Made by a program: the position numbers and the translations under genes | Notes under the pieces: generated by a model | The model's input: only the letters and a program-made list of their open reading frames with translations | Databases searched by the model: none | What the model was told of the DNA's origin: nothing | In this document: piece after piece, positions 40,564 through 50,009 of the stretch | How positions within the stretch are numbered: the first letter of the stretch is position 1 | Layout: each line of letters starts with the position of its first letter | Source of the DNA: an uncultured Geobacteraceae bacterium | GTDB lineage: Bacteria > Desulfobacterota > Desulfuromonadia > Geobacterales > Pseudopelobacteraceae | DNA: 64,000 nt | Reading direction: 5' to 3' | NCBI GenBank assembly: GCA_903875605.1 | Contig: CAIQWT010000007.1 | Location: 62,001-126,000 of the forward strand

Positions 40564-41043
40564 ATGGCTAGTGTCGATTTCAAGAGACTCAACCGGCAGA
40601 TGATGATTTACAGGATTGTACAGACAATATTAACGGGACTGCTGATTGTCCTGGCAATAGTTTTTCAGGGCCAGTTTGCTGTCCTCCATAAGCCCGGTCA
40701 GTTTTTCAGCAGTATCATTGCAGCTATTGCGGTACAGTTACTGCTGATATATCCGGTTTACCGTCTGGCCTGGCGCGATGCCGGTGTAGAAATAGAAGGA
40801 AGTCAGCCAAGTTTGACAGTCGTTCAGCAGACCGCCTTGCGTAAAAAAAGACTGATCGGCGATCTGTGGAAATTCTGCGGTGTGGCGTTCTTTATGGTCT
40901 TTGTCGCGCTGGTTCCGGACGCAAAAAAGTCGGTTGGTGCGATACCGGTACTTGCCACCACAATCTTCTCGTTTCTGCTTACCTGTCTGATGTATTTCCA
41001 GTGTTTTAACTTTAGTGCAAAAAAACGGATGAAATCTTTGTAG
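40564..41043 (+). CDS. Hypothetical membrane protein, four predicted helices
   Basis: I do not recognise the family. The 159-residue product is predicted to cross the membrane four times (IVQTILTGLLIVLAIVF, SSIIAAIAVQLLLIYPVY, FCGVAFFMVFVALV, PVLATTIFSFLLTCLMY), with a hydrophilic loop between helices 2 and 3. GGAG lies nine bases before the chosen ATG; one codon pair upstream, an ATG at 40558 is an alternative. It is divergent from the sensor kinase. Confidence 0.7.
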   Translation: MASVDFKRLNRQMMIYRIVQTILTGLLIVLAIVFQGQFAVLHKPGQFFSSIIAAIAVQLLLIYPVYRLAWRDAGVEIEGSQPSLTVVQQTALRKKRLIGDLWKFCGVAFFMVFVALVPDAKKSVGAIPVLATTIFSFLLTCLMYFQCFNFSAKKRMKSL

Positions 41044-41078
41044 GTGATAACCGGTTAGCCGCCCTCCCCTTAGAGCCT

Positions 41079-41109
41079 GTGTAGTGGCGCATTCAATGCG
41101 CCACTACAC
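41079..41109. repeat. 31-bp near-perfect palindrome over the dinG-like stop
   Basis: Two 15-base arms (41079-41093 and 41095-41109) are exact inverted copies around a single central base. The palindrome includes the stop codon of the JAB-DinG gene (41104-41106) and lies 36 nt after the convergent membrane-protein gene. No T tract follows on either strand, so it looks more like a REP-type element or processing hairpin than a standard terminator, though it could end both transcripts. Confidence 0.7.
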
Positions 41110-43605
41110 GCAATCAAAAAACGCTTTCATCTTGTGAAATACTTCCGCTGAATCCCCTTTGATAATCTCCGTATCCGGTAGCGAACGCAGAAAAATTCTG
41201 CCGTAACTCTTGTTCAGTACGCGCCGGTCAAGAATCAACACCGCTCCGCGGTCATCGCGGCTCCGAATCAGGCGGCCGAATCCCTGCCGGAATTTAATAA
41301 CCGCCTGCGGCACAGAAAAATCACGGAACGGGTCGCCGCCGTCGGCCTTGATCTTTTCTGCGCGGGCCTGCTGCACCGGATCAGTCGGCACCTGGAACGG
41401 CAACCGTGCAATGATCACCAGTCGCAGCGCCTCCCCTTTGACATCAACACCCTCCCAGAATGAATCCGTGCCGAACAGCACCGCGTTGCCCTCTTTGCGG
41501 AACTGTGTCAACAGAGTATGGCGGCCGGTTTCACCCTGTTTGAGTGAAGTAAGGCCGAGCCGTGACAACTTGGGAGACAGTGCCTGGTACACCCGATTGA
41601 GCAGGTCGTAGGAGGTAAAGAGGATAAAAACACCACCGCGTGAAATCGTAACAGCCTTGAGTATATGCTCCTCAAGCGCTTCCCGGTAGCCTGGTACGGT
41701 CGGTTCCGGCATGTCTTCAGGTATGGCAACAAAAACCTGGCTGGCATAGTCAAATGGTGATGCCAGCTGCAGTTCGGTGATGCGCTCTTTGGGGAGCAGC
41801 GTAAAACCGTTGCGTTTTTTCAAGTAGCCGAACTGTCCCCCCACTGTCAGCGTTGCGGAAGTAACGATGATGGTTTTGAGTTTGTCGAGGACGGTCTCTT
41901 TGAGTTGAGCCGAGATGTCTAGCGGCGCTGCTGTCAGGCGGGCCTGAACGCCTCGATTATTACGCTTGGTTTCAATCCAGCGACAGTAGCCCTCGGCCTC
42001 TGTCGTGAAAAAGAGCAGCGAGTCGGCCATGCTTTGCAGTCTTCCTTCAATCCCCCCGGTATCAAGCAACTGGTCAGCCAGCTTTTCCTGCAGTTTTTCA
42101 GGTAGATCTTTGGAGCGCCGCACCAGAGTACGCAGCGATGATGTATAGTCATTGATTGCATCCGCAAGCGCGTGCAATTTATGCCTACAGTCAAGCCAGA
42201 AAGGGGTGGTCTCCACATCTGGAACAATCCGCAGTTTCTGCTCCTTCCCGGCTTCTCCCCTGCCCTGCTGCTCCACGCTGATTGCCAGCCAATCCATCGT
42301 CTGCTCCGTTATTCCTGTCAGGTCATGAGCCTTGGGGACCAGGTGGCCATCCAGCAATCCAGACAGCTCAGCATAAAGCCCTTCTTCAGATTCCGGAAGA
42401 AGGCGGGTAATGAGGCTGGAGATGATGGTCAGCAGTCCGGCACGCCCGGCTTTCTGGGGCACCAGACGCTGCAGTTGTTTGATTATACCGCTGCGGGTAA
42501 TTGTTAGAGACAGATGGCTGGTGGCGACATCTTCCAGATGGTGCCCCTCATCAAAAATCAAGCGGGTGAACGGAGGAAGGATTGCGGTGGCATCGTAGCC
42601 GGTCTCCTGCCGCAGAACTATATCCGACAACAGCAGGGCGTGGTTAACCACCAGAACCAGTGCTGCAGAGGATTCACGCCGGGCGCGATAAAAGAAGCAG
42701 CGGTTGAAATGTTTACAGTGCGAACGGCCGCATTGGTCTGCTTCACAGCAGATTTCCTCCCAGGTGCCGCCATGGGGAGTAAAGGCCAGGTCGCTGCGGC
42801 AGCCGTCCTGGCAGCTGTGACTCCACTCGATTATAGTTGTCAGCTCAGCTGATGATTCATCGGGGAACAGCGACGGTTCTGCCTCGGCATGTTCCAGTTT
42901 GCGCAGGCAGGCATAGTTACTGCGCCCCTTGACCAGTGCCGCCTTGAATTCGACTTTGGAGTTGCGCGCCAGGAAAGGAAGGTCTTTTTTTATCAGCTGT
43001 TCCTGCAGATTTATGGTGTTAGTGGAAATGACAACCCGTTCATTATTTCGTACAGCCCAGAGAATGGACGGAATCAGATACGCCAGCGACTTACCGGTAC
43101 CGGTGCCGGCCTCTACAAGTACAACCCGGTCGCTGTTAAAAGCCTCTGCCACGGCAAAAGCCATTCGTACCTGCTCTTCGCGCTGCTCAAAGCCTTTTAG
43201 ATGAGCCATCATGCCGTTAGCGGCAAAGATACGGCCGATCTCTTCAAGGGAGAGCAGTTCCCCTTTTTTCTCCGTATGTGGGGCAACAACCAGATAACAG
43301 CGGGTGCAGTTGTTATCGATGATGGCAAAGCCAATACCCTGATTGCCGCAGACCGAGGCAATATCCATGTCGGCAGATGACGGCTCAAGGTCACCACTGG
43401 GGTGGTTGTGAATAACAACGTCGCCACCGGAGGCACGGGTGATGATGGCAGGCACGGCAACTTTGGTGCCGCGAGCGATAGCCTCCGCTTCATAGATGAT
43501 GCCATCAACATTAGTGCTGCCGATGAAGAATACTTCGTTGCCCTTTGCCTGTTTAATCTCGTGGCGCATCAGCAGCAGCGCGTCTTCGGTAAAGTATTTA
43601 TTCAT
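41104..43605 (-). CDS. DinG-like XPD-family helicase with N-terminal JAB domain
   Basis: A superfamily-2, iron-sulfur DNA helicase of the DinG type with an unusual N-terminal fusion. Residues about 1-115 form a RadC-like JAB/JAMM domain with Glu24 and His66-x-His68...Asp79 in HNHPSGDLEPSSAD. The helicase follows: Walker A EAGTGTGKSLAYL; a cysteine-rich insert (CQDGCRSD, CCEADQCGRSHCKHFNRC) for a 4Fe-4S cluster; the DEAH-type box IFDEGHHLEDVA; and C-terminal motifs GTDSFWEGVDVKG and QGFGRLIRSRDDRG. The 833-residue size reflects the extra domain. It is probably a repair helicase that unwinds DNA; the role of the JAB domain is unknown. Confidence 0.92.
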   Translation of the reverse strand: MNKYFTEDALLLMRHEIKQAKGNEVFFIGSTNVDGIIYEAEAIARGTKVAVPAIITRASGGDVVIHNHPSGDLEPSSADMDIASVCGNQGIGFAIIDNNCTRCYLVVAPHTEKKGELLSLEEIGRIFAANGMMAHLKGFEQREEQVRMAFAVAEAFNSDRVVLVEAGTGTGKSLAYLIPSILWAVRNNERVVISTNTINLQEQLIKKDLPFLARNSKVEFKAALVKGRSNYACLRKLEHAEAEPSLFPDESSAELTTIIEWSHSCQDGCRSDLAFTPHGGTWEEICCEADQCGRSHCKHFNRCFFYRARRESSAALVLVVNHALLLSDIVLRQETGYDATAILPPFTRLIFDEGHHLEDVATSHLSLTITRSGIIKQLQRLVPQKAGRAGLLTIISSLITRLLPESEEGLYAELSGLLDGHLVPKAHDLTGITEQTMDWLAISVEQQGRGEAGKEQKLRIVPDVETTPFWLDCRHKLHALADAINDYTSSLRTLVRRSKDLPEKLQEKLADQLLDTGGIEGRLQSMADSLLFFTTEAEGYCRWIETKRNNRGVQARLTAAPLDISAQLKETVLDKLKTIIVTSATLTVGGQFGYLKKRNGFTLLPKERITELQLASPFDYASQVFVAIPEDMPEPTVPGYREALEEHILKAVTISRGGVFILFTSYDLLNRVYQALSPKLSRLGLTSLKQGETGRHTLLTQFRKEGNAVLFGTDSFWEGVDVKGEALRLVIIARLPFQVPTDPVQQARAEKIKADGGDPFRDFSVPQAVIKFRQGFGRLIRSRDDRGAVLILDRRVLNKSYGRIFLRSLPDTEIIKGDSAEVFHKMKAFFDCV

Positions 43606-43748
43606 AAGGATATGTGATTAAAAGCTGCTTCATTATGGGGTTACGGTCCTTATTCATTGTTTGTCTGCTTGCAAAAGAAAATGGACGCAGGTTGTTTTGT
43701 GCGAGGTATTTTGGATTTTCAGGGGTGTTGCAAGCCACGCAAGGTATC

Positions 43749-44267
43749 TCAATGTATCAGTAATCCCACAACTCCCGCCCCCAGAATAACCACCATAGGG
43801 CTGACTTTTGTCCATTTGAAAATTGCAAAACCGACTGCCAGAATCACAAATTCCTTTACGCCGGACAGTGATGCAACTCCCAGATTCCAGGCTGCTGCGG
43901 CTACCAGCCCAACAACTGCCGGAAGCAACCCGTTGAGGGTACTGCCGATGAGATCAATCTTTTTCAAGCGTTCATAATTGCGCCCGACTATCAGCATCAA
44001 CACAACACAGGGCAAAAAGATAAAGACTGTTGCAACCAGTGCTCCCGGAAGACCACCTGCCCGGAAACCGGTAAAAGTAGCCAGCATCGCCAACGGGCCG
44101 GGGGTCAGCTGCGAGAGGGCCAGGCCGTCGAGAAACTGACGCAGGGTCAGCCACTTATATTGTACGACCATTATATGATTAAGCAGCGGAATCAGTACAT
44201 AGCCGCCGCCGACAAACATCAGGCCGATGCGGAGGTAGATCCAGGCAATCGCAAGAAGAGAGGTCAT
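43749..44267 (-). CDS. Chromate transporter ChrA, second half
   Basis: A 172-residue CHR-family membrane protein with LRIGLMFVGGGYVLIPLL near the start and QFLDGLALSQLTPGPLAMLATFTGF, the conserved GP-containing signature. Split CHR proteins work as pairs of short homologues to export chromate or similar anions. Its ATG overlaps the stop of the partner gene by one base. Confidence 0.9.
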   Translation of the reverse strand: MTSLLAIAWIYLRIGLMFVGGGYVLIPLLNHIMVVQYKWLTLRQFLDGLALSQLTPGPLAMLATFTGFRAGGLPGALVATVFIFLPCVVLMLIVGRNYERLKKIDLIGSTLNGLLPAVVGLVAAAAWNLGVASLSGVKEFVILAVGFAIFKWTKVSPMVVILGAGVVGLLIH

Positions 44268-44824
44268 TAGTTGAGCCTCCGGCGGAGATATGAACGGCAG
44301 AGTGACCAGATAGTCGCCCCCAGAAGGATCCAGGCGGCATTAAGTTTGAGAAATACCGAAACACCGAATGCGGCTAGGGCCATCAACGCACCGTTCCATC
44401 CCTTGATCTGTTTGCGCCCCATATCGATCGCAACGACGACTATCAGGCCGATTATTACCGGATTGGTACCCCTAAGTGCTGCCTGAAGCTGGGGCAGTTT
44501 GTTATAGGTAAAATAGAGCCAGGAGAGAAAGGACACCAGCAGAAATGAGGGGAGGATAAAGCCTGCAGCTGCGATTATCCCTCCACGGATCCCCCGCAGG
44601 TGGTGTCCTGTGAAGGTGCAGACATTGAGCGAAAATGGCCCTAATATCTGCCCGAAAGCGAGGCCGTGCATAAACTCTTCAGACGAAATCCACTGTTTTT
44701 CACGAACACAGATGCGCTCAACCAGGGCAACAATGGCCATTCCGCCACCAAAGCCGGTCAAGCCGATAGTGGCAAAGGTCAGAAAAATCTCTCTGAGACT
44801 TACTTTATTTCCGCTGGTTTTCAT
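44267..44824 (-). CDS. Chromate transporter ChrA, first half
   Basis: This is the partner of the split CHR transporter. It shows FLTFATIGLTGFGGGMAIVALVE and EFMHGLAFGQILGPFSLNVCTFTG, mirroring the other half, and about five to six membrane helices. I chose the ATG at 44824 (185 residues), which begins like other CHR proteins. An upstream ATG at 44902 would add 26 residues of odd composition. Whether chromate is the natural substrate is not known. Confidence 0.88.
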   Translation of the reverse strand: MKTSGNKVSLREIFLTFATIGLTGFGGGMAIVALVERICVREKQWISSEEFMHGLAFGQILGPFSLNVCTFTGHHLRGIRGGIIAAAGFILPSFLLVSFLSWLYFTYNKLPQLQAALRGTNPVIIGLIVVVAIDMGRKQIKGWNGALMALAAFGVSVFLKLNAAWILLGATIWSLCRSYLRRRLN

Positions 44825-44938
44825 CCTCAATTTATAGCAGGAACAGCTAAGCACCGGCAAGGTAAAATGGAAGGGAAAAAATTGCCTTGAACGATGCTCC
44901 ATGGTATTAATAGCACCTTAAGCCTATCTTCATCATGT

Positions 44939-44970
44939 CCCTCTCCTTGAAAGTGAGTGGAGGGCTTTTT
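44939..44970 (+). promoter_or_regulatory. Hairpin plus T tract in the mtnA leader (possible attenuator)
   Basis: CCCTCTCC (44939-44946) can pair with GGAGGG (44959-44964) with a small bulge, and TTTTT follows at 44966-44970, ending just before the AAGGAG of mtnA. A terminator at this place would switch expression of mtnA. No known S-adenosylmethionine riboswitch pattern was recognised. Confidence 0.4.
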
Positions 44971-44985
44971 AAAGGAGTTACCTAC

Positions 44986-46026
44986 ATGTCCTTCCGAACT
45001 ATTGAATGGGTTGATGACACAGTTGTCATGATCGATCAGACGCGTCTTCCGGGCGAGGAAGTTTACAATATCTACACCGATTTTCAGTCGGTAGCGGAAG
45101 CGATCAAGGGAATGATCATCCGGGGAGCCCCTGCAATCGGTGTTGCTGCCGCTATGGGTGTCGCCCTGGGTGCGCGATCCATCATCGCCGATACTCACGA
45201 ATCTTTTTTCCGCCAGTTGGATAATGTCTGTGACGTACTTGCACGTACAAGGCCGACGGCGGTCAACCTATTCTGGGGACTCGAGCGTATGAAGCGGGTT
45301 GCGGAAAACAATCGTGACAAGAGCCTCAACGGCATTCGAGATGCTCTCAAAAAAGAGGCTATCCGTATTGAACTAGAGGATCTGACAATCTGTAAAAACA
45401 TCGGCAAGTGGGGTGCTACACTGATCCCTGATAAAGCAACAATTCTGACCCACTGTAATGCCGGTGGGTTGGCTACCGCCGGTTACGGCACCGCGCTTGG
45501 TGTTATCCGCGCTGCACATGAAGCTGGTAAAAAAATTCAGGTGTTTGCTGATGAGACCCGCCCCTGGCTGCAGGGGGCACGGCTGACTACCTGGGAATTA
45601 ATGAAAAACGGGATCCCAACGACGCTGATATCGGACAATATGGCCGGATTTTTTATGAGTCGCGGCGAGATTACCTGTTGCATTGTCGGAGCCGACCGCA
45701 TAGCCGCAAACGGAGATACCGCAAATAAAATCGGCACCTATTCCGTTGCTGTACTGGCAAAAGAAAACAACATCCCGTTCTATGTTGCCGCTCCGGTCTC
45801 AACTCTTGACCTGAAGATCTCCGATGGCAGCAAAATCCCGATCGAAGAGCGGCCGTTCAGCGAAGTCACTCATATCAAGGGGATTGCAATTGCACCGGAT
45901 GGGGTTGGTGTGCGCAACCCGGCCTTTGATGTTACTCCTGCCAGATATATTTCGGCAATCATCACAGAAAACGGAATCGTTACTGGTGACTACCGCAGTG
46001 GCCTGCGTAAAGTCGCGGGGCCCTGA
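44986..46026 (+). CDS. mtnA: S-methyl-5-thioribose-1-phosphate isomerase
   Basis: It converts methylthioribose 1-phosphate to methylthioribulose 1-phosphate in methionine salvage. The 346-residue protein starts [20 protein letters not shown]. It has the [16 protein letters not shown] motif, catalytic Cys in [19 protein letters not shown] and Asp in [17 protein letters not shown] lies nine bases before the chosen ATG; an in-frame ATG at 44935 is less likely because it would bury the leader hairpin. glnE begins one base after its stop. Confidence 0.95.
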   Translation: MSFRTIEWVDDTVVMIDQTRLPGEEVYNIYTDFQSVAEAIKGMIIRGAPAIGVAAAMGVALGARSIIADTHESFFRQLDNVCDVLARTRPTAVNLFWGLERMKRVAENNRDKSLNGIRDALKKEAIRIELEDLTICKNIGKWGATLIPDKATILTHCNAGGLATAGYGTALGVIRAAHEAGKKIQVFADETRPWLQGARLTTWELMKNGIPTTLISDNMAGFFMSRGEITCCIVGADRIAANGDTANKIGTYSVAVLAKENNIPFYVAAPVSTLDLKISDGSKIPIEERPFSEVTHIKGIAIAPDGVGVRNPAFDVTPARYISAIITENGIVTGDYRSGLRKVAGP

Positions 46027-46027
46027 T

Positions 46028-49000
46028 ATGCATATCGAACGCTTCTCACAGGACTTCAGTCGTCTTTTTACCCTTACCGACACCACCCTGCAGCTGCAGG
46101 AACTATCTGCGTTTCTGGAAGCGCACGGGTTTCAGTACGGCGTCCGCTCTGCCGATAACATACTGCTGCTGAAGCCTTATTTTTCTGTTGAGACGTTGCA
46201 CCGCATTGTCATCAATGCGCTTATGACACCCTCGCCTGATCAGGCATTAAATACCTTTGAGCGATTGACCGGGGTAATCTCTCACGAAAATCTCACCGAA
46301 CTTGCGGAGCGCAGGAAGCGCCTGGCTCAATATATTCTTCTCTGCGGCTCGTCTCCTTTTCTGGTTAATCTGATGTACAAATCCCCTGAGATAGTGCGTT
46401 GGCTGTTTCTGGAAGAGGGCATTACTCTTGCCCGTTCTTCAGAAGATATGCAAGCTGAGGTACAGGCAACGGTTGACGAAACAACTGATTTTACGACTTT
46501 ACAAAGGGCGCTACGCTGCTTCAAGCGCCGTGAAATTGTGCGGATTGCCGCGCGTGATCTGAATGGTCTGGCCCCGCTTGAAGAGGTTATGGCGGAACTT
46601 GCCGACCTCGCTTCATCAACACTACAGGTCGCTTATCAGACCTGCCGCCGCTGCCTTGTCCGTGATCATGGAGTCCCGCTGCTGGTAGAAGATTCTACTG
46701 GAACAGCCGTCACACGTGAAGCAGAGATGACCGTGATCGGAATGGGCAAGCTCGGGGGGAGGGAGCTGAACTTTTCTTCCGATATCGATATAATATACTT
46801 TTATGAATCTGACAAAGGTGAAACGGCTGGCGTCGAGAGCGCTTCCGGAGGGAGGAAAGGGGTTATTTCTCTCCACGCTTTCTTTAACAAACTTGGTGAG
46901 ATGATCAGTAAGGCGCTGTCGCAGGTGACGGAGGATGGGTTCGTGTTCCGGGTTGATGTCGGTCTTCGCCCGGAAGGTAAGTCGGGCGACATGGCTGTTT
47001 CCCTCCGTTCCGCCGAGATTTATTACGAATCCTGGGGACAATCCTGGGAGCGGACCGCAATGCTGAAAGCGCGACCGGTTGCAGGTTCGCTGGCGTTGGG
47101 TGAGCAGTTACTCAAAACCCTGCAGCCGTTTATCTACCGCAAATATCTCGATTATAACCTGATCGAGGATATGAAGCTGATGAAACAGAAAATTGATGCT
47201 TCTCTAGCCCGTTCCCGTGAGGGGGAGATCAATCTAAAGCTCGGCCGTGGCGGCATCCGTGAAATTGAATTTTTCATCCAGGCTCTCCAGTTGGTGTATG
47301 CAGGGAAAAATCCCAAATTGCGTGAACGTAATTCGCTTCGCGCTCTTGATACGCTTCTGGCAGCCAATCTGCTGGGTGAGGATGATCAGCGTATGTTGCG
47401 TGAGGCATACCGTTTTCTTCGTTCTGTAGAGCACCGGATCCAGGTGGTGCAGGAGCGTCAAACACACAACCTTCCGGCCAAAGAAGAGGAAATGCGGGCT
47501 CTGGCACGGCGCAGCGGGTATCTGCGAGTCAATGGTCTGGCGAGATTCTCTGAAGTGCTGGAAGAACATCGCGGCAATGTTTCATTTATCTACGGCACTC
47601 TGTTTCATTCGCGCGATGAAAAGCTTGCTGAAGAAGTTCATCCGCAGGTCCTCTTTCTTCTCGATCCCAAGGCTGATTCCGATCTTGTTAAGGATTTGTT
47701 GGCGGAAAGACATTTTGAGGATGTAGAACGGGCGTACGACAACCTGATCTCGCTGCGTCGGGGACCGGCCAAAGGCAATTTAACCGAACGTTGTCGCCGG
47801 ATTCTGGAAAAAATAGCACCGTATATGATACAGGAAATATTCGAATCTCCCGATCCTGATCTTGCGCTGACAAACCTGGAGCGTTTCATGGCGGTCATCG
47901 CCACCCGCTCATCCTATTACGCCCTACTTGCAGAAAATCGTCAAACGATTCAGTTGCTGGTGTCGCTGTTTGGAATGTCCGAATTCCTGTCCAAAATTCT
48001 GATCAGCCACCCGGAGCTGCTTGACAGCCTGGTTGCCCGTAACGGTTCCTCTACGGCCAAAACAAAAGAAACGATGCAGGAGGAGTTGGCCTCACTCCTC
48101 GACCAGAGCGACTATTTCGAAGATCATCTGAATATTCTCCGCCGCTATCGTAACGAGGAATTTCTCCGTATCGGCCTGAACGACATTCATGGCCGTTTGA
48201 TGCAGGGCGAGGTGACTTCGCAACTAAGCCTTCTTGGGGAAGCTTGTCTGGCGGCGGCTTTTCACCTGGCTGTTACGGAACTGCAGCGCTTTGGCAATCC
48301 GACCTGCCTATATGAAGGGGGCAGAATTGAGGCGCATCTGTCAATTATCGCCATGGGGAAACTTGGCGGGTCTGAACTCAACTACCACTCTGATCTGGAC
48401 ATCATTTTTGTCTATGATCACCAGGGTTATACAGACGGCGATAAGCAGATATCCAATCACGAATATTTTGCCAAGCTGGCCCAGAAGATTATCTCCATTT
48501 TGACATTGCAGACCAGGGAAGGGTACGTCTATAAAATTGATACCCGCCTGCGGCCATCCGGCAATGCCGGCCCACTGGTTACTTCGCTGGAATCTTTTCT
48601 CGACTACCACCGCAAGGAATCCCAGATATGGGAGAAACAGGCGCTTACCAAGGCGCGAGTGGTCTTTGGTGATGAAGATCTGGCCGGGCAACTACACGAT
48701 ATTATCCGCCATACTATTTATGGCGCAACGATAGATGACGAGGGGCGCGAGGAGATTCGTCGCCTGCGGATGCGCATGGAAAACGAACTGGCCCGGGAAA
48801 CGTACGGCAGCTATAACATCAAAACCGGTAGGGGGGGGATGGTTGACGTAGAGTTTGCCGTTCAATATCTGCAGCTGCGCGAGGGTTTTCGCTCTCCTGA
48901 GCTGCGTACTCCCAGCACTGTTATCGCGTTAAAGGAAATCTTCACGCTTGGTCTGCTGCCGGATGGAAATGCCCAAACGCTTCTTGGTGGGTATAAGTTT

Positions 49001-49210
49001 CTCCGCAAACTGGAAAATCGCCTGCGTATTATTCACGACTATTCAGCCAATGATCTCTCCGGCACGAAACTCTATCTAAATAAACTGGCACGCCGTATGG
49101 GGTACGACCAGAAGCTGAAGAATCCGGGAGCTGCCCTGATTTGCGACTATGAGGAGATGACAAGCAAAATACGGGATGTGTTTGATCGGTTGTTTGTTGT
49201 TGAACACTAA
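46028..49210 (+). CDS. glnE: Bifunctional glutamine synthetase adenylyltransferase/deadenylase
   Basis: GlnE tunes glutamine synthetase by adding or removing AMP under control of PII. The 1060-residue protein has two nucleotidyltransferase domains: an N-terminal deadenylase half with GMGKLGGRELNFSSDIDIIY and a C-terminal adenylylase half with AMGKLGGSELNYHSDLDIIF, each followed by a helical domain. The start at 46028 is one base after the mtnA stop, so the pair is co-transcribed. A strong terminator follows. Length is slightly above the usual 950. Confidence 0.96.
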   Translation: MHIERFSQDFSRLFTLTDTTLQLQELSAFLEAHGFQYGVRSADNILLLKPYFSVETLHRIVINALMTPSPDQALNTFERLTGVISHENLTELAERRKRLAQYILLCGSSPFLVNLMYKSPEIVRWLFLEEGITLARSSEDMQAEVQATVDETTDFTTLQRALRCFKRREIVRIAARDLNGLAPLEEVMAELADLASSTLQVAYQTCRRCLVRDHGVPLLVEDSTGTAVTREAEMTVIGMGKLGGRELNFSSDIDIIYFYESDKGETAGVESASGGRKGVISLHAFFNKLGEMISKALSQVTEDGFVFRVDVGLRPEGKSGDMAVSLRSAEIYYESWGQSWERTAMLKARPVAGSLALGEQLLKTLQPFIYRKYLDYNLIEDMKLMKQKIDASLARSREGEINLKLGRGGIREIEFFIQALQLVYAGKNPKLRERNSLRALDTLLAANLLGEDDQRMLREAYRFLRSVEHRIQVVQERQTHNLPAKEEEMRALARRSGYLRVNGLARFSEVLEEHRGNVSFIYGTLFHSRDEKLAEEVHPQVLFLLDPKADSDLVKDLLAERHFEDVERAYDNLISLRRGPAKGNLTERCRRILEKIAPYMIQEIFESPDPDLALTNLERFMAVIATRSSYYALLAENRQTIQLLVSLFGMSEFLSKILISHPELLDSLVARNGSSTAKTKETMQEELASLLDQSDYFEDHLNILRRYRNEEFLRIGLNDIHGRLMQGEVTSQLSLLGEACLAAAFHLAVTELQRFGNPTCLYEGGRIEAHLSIIAMGKLGGSELNYHSDLDIIFVYDHQGYTDGDKQISNHEYFAKLAQKIISILTLQTREGYVYKIDTRLRPSGNAGPLVTSLESFLDYHRKESQIWEKQALTKARVVFGDEDLAGQLHDIIRHTIYGATIDDEGREEIRRLRMRMENELARETYGSYNIKTGRGGMVDVEFAVQYLQLREGFRSPELRTPSTVIALKEIFTLGLLPDGNAQTLLGGYKFLRKLENRLRIIHDYSANDLSGTKLYLNKLARRMGYDQKLKNPGAALICDYEEMTSKIRDVFDRLFVVEH

Positions 49211-49310
49211 TCGCCTGTTGGTGGGGGGGTAGTTTTGTTATAACTGCCTATGAAAAAAATAAAGCTATCGAGAAGGGGAGCAGGAAAGGCCTGATCGAGA
49301 TTCAAACGAC

Positions 49311-49350
49311 CGGGTTGCCACGGATTATTCTGTGGCAACCCGTTTTTTTT
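49311..49350 (+). terminator. Strong intrinsic terminator after glnE
   Basis: An 11-bp perfect stem (49311-49321 with 49332-49342, CGGGTTGCCAC/GTGGCAACCCG) is followed by eight T residues. This is the clearest terminator in the window. The rest of 49351-49594 is AT-rich and holds no gene. Confidence 0.9.
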
Positions 49351-49594
49351 ATGAAATAGCTGCATCAAGCAATTCAACAGAACGCCGGAAAGAAAAAATA
49401 AAACATTAAAATGAAAATAAATTTGTAAAAATATCTGAAGTAATTTATTATGCCACATAAAATTAGTCGCATGTTTGATTGAAATAAGCCTGTAATTTTA
49501 ATTAGATAAAAGTCCTGCCTTCACACGGCCCGCTAATAATAAAAAACCGTTACAAATTTATACATTCAACCCAAGAGCCGAAAGAGAGTGCCGC

Positions 49595-49921
49595 ATGCGC
49601 ACTAACCAATTAAAATGTTTCAAATATATGGGAATGCTTGCAGCAATTCTGCTGTTCTTCGCCGCGGCACTGGACTCAAATCACTATCACCATTATGCGC
49701 CCCATGAGCAGATTCAGTATGACGGCGATTTCCAGCAGGTTGACGGCTCAAGCATTGATAGTGAGAGTCAGAAAGTATCTCACTCTTGTGAAGATAGCCG
49801 CTTATTTTCATGTTCAATACCTGACAGAATATCTTTTGTCTCGGCCCTTCCCGACATAAATCCCATAACAATATTCTTGTTTCCCTCCATCAATGCCCGA
49901 GCTCCTCCCTACCGGATTTAA
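49595..49921 (+). CDS. Small exported hypothetical protein, His-rich after signal
   Basis: I do not recognise the family. The 108-residue frame begins with a basic N-terminus and a hydrophobic stretch (MLAAILLFFAAAL), a likely signal or anchor. It is followed by a His-rich segment (NHYHHYAPHEQIQYDGDF), two Cys, and a second hydrophobic part ending NARAPPYRI. A weak GAGAG lies upstream of the ATG. It is isolated between glnE and the DUF294 gene. Reality as a gene is moderately supported. Confidence 0.5.
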   Translation: MRTNQLKCFKYMGMLAAILLFFAAALDSNHYHHYAPHEQIQYDGDFQQVDGSSIDSESQKVSHSCEDSRLFSCSIPDRISFVSALPDINPITIFLFPSINARAPPYRI

Positions 49922-50009
49922 TAGCCGGCGCCGCTATACGTAACCCAGTTGTTATTCAAAACAAGTCTAAAAATTTGACACAACGTGAGTCTATTCAGGG
50001 AGAAGCATT

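Noticed and set aside
41079-41109. Palindrome called as an intrinsic terminator
   Set aside because: No T tract on either side, so it is listed as a palindrome of uncertain role.
46622-47041. Open frame of 139 codons opposite glnE
   Set aside because: It is antisense to a conserved nucleotidyltransferase domain with a clear protein signature; no family resemblance.
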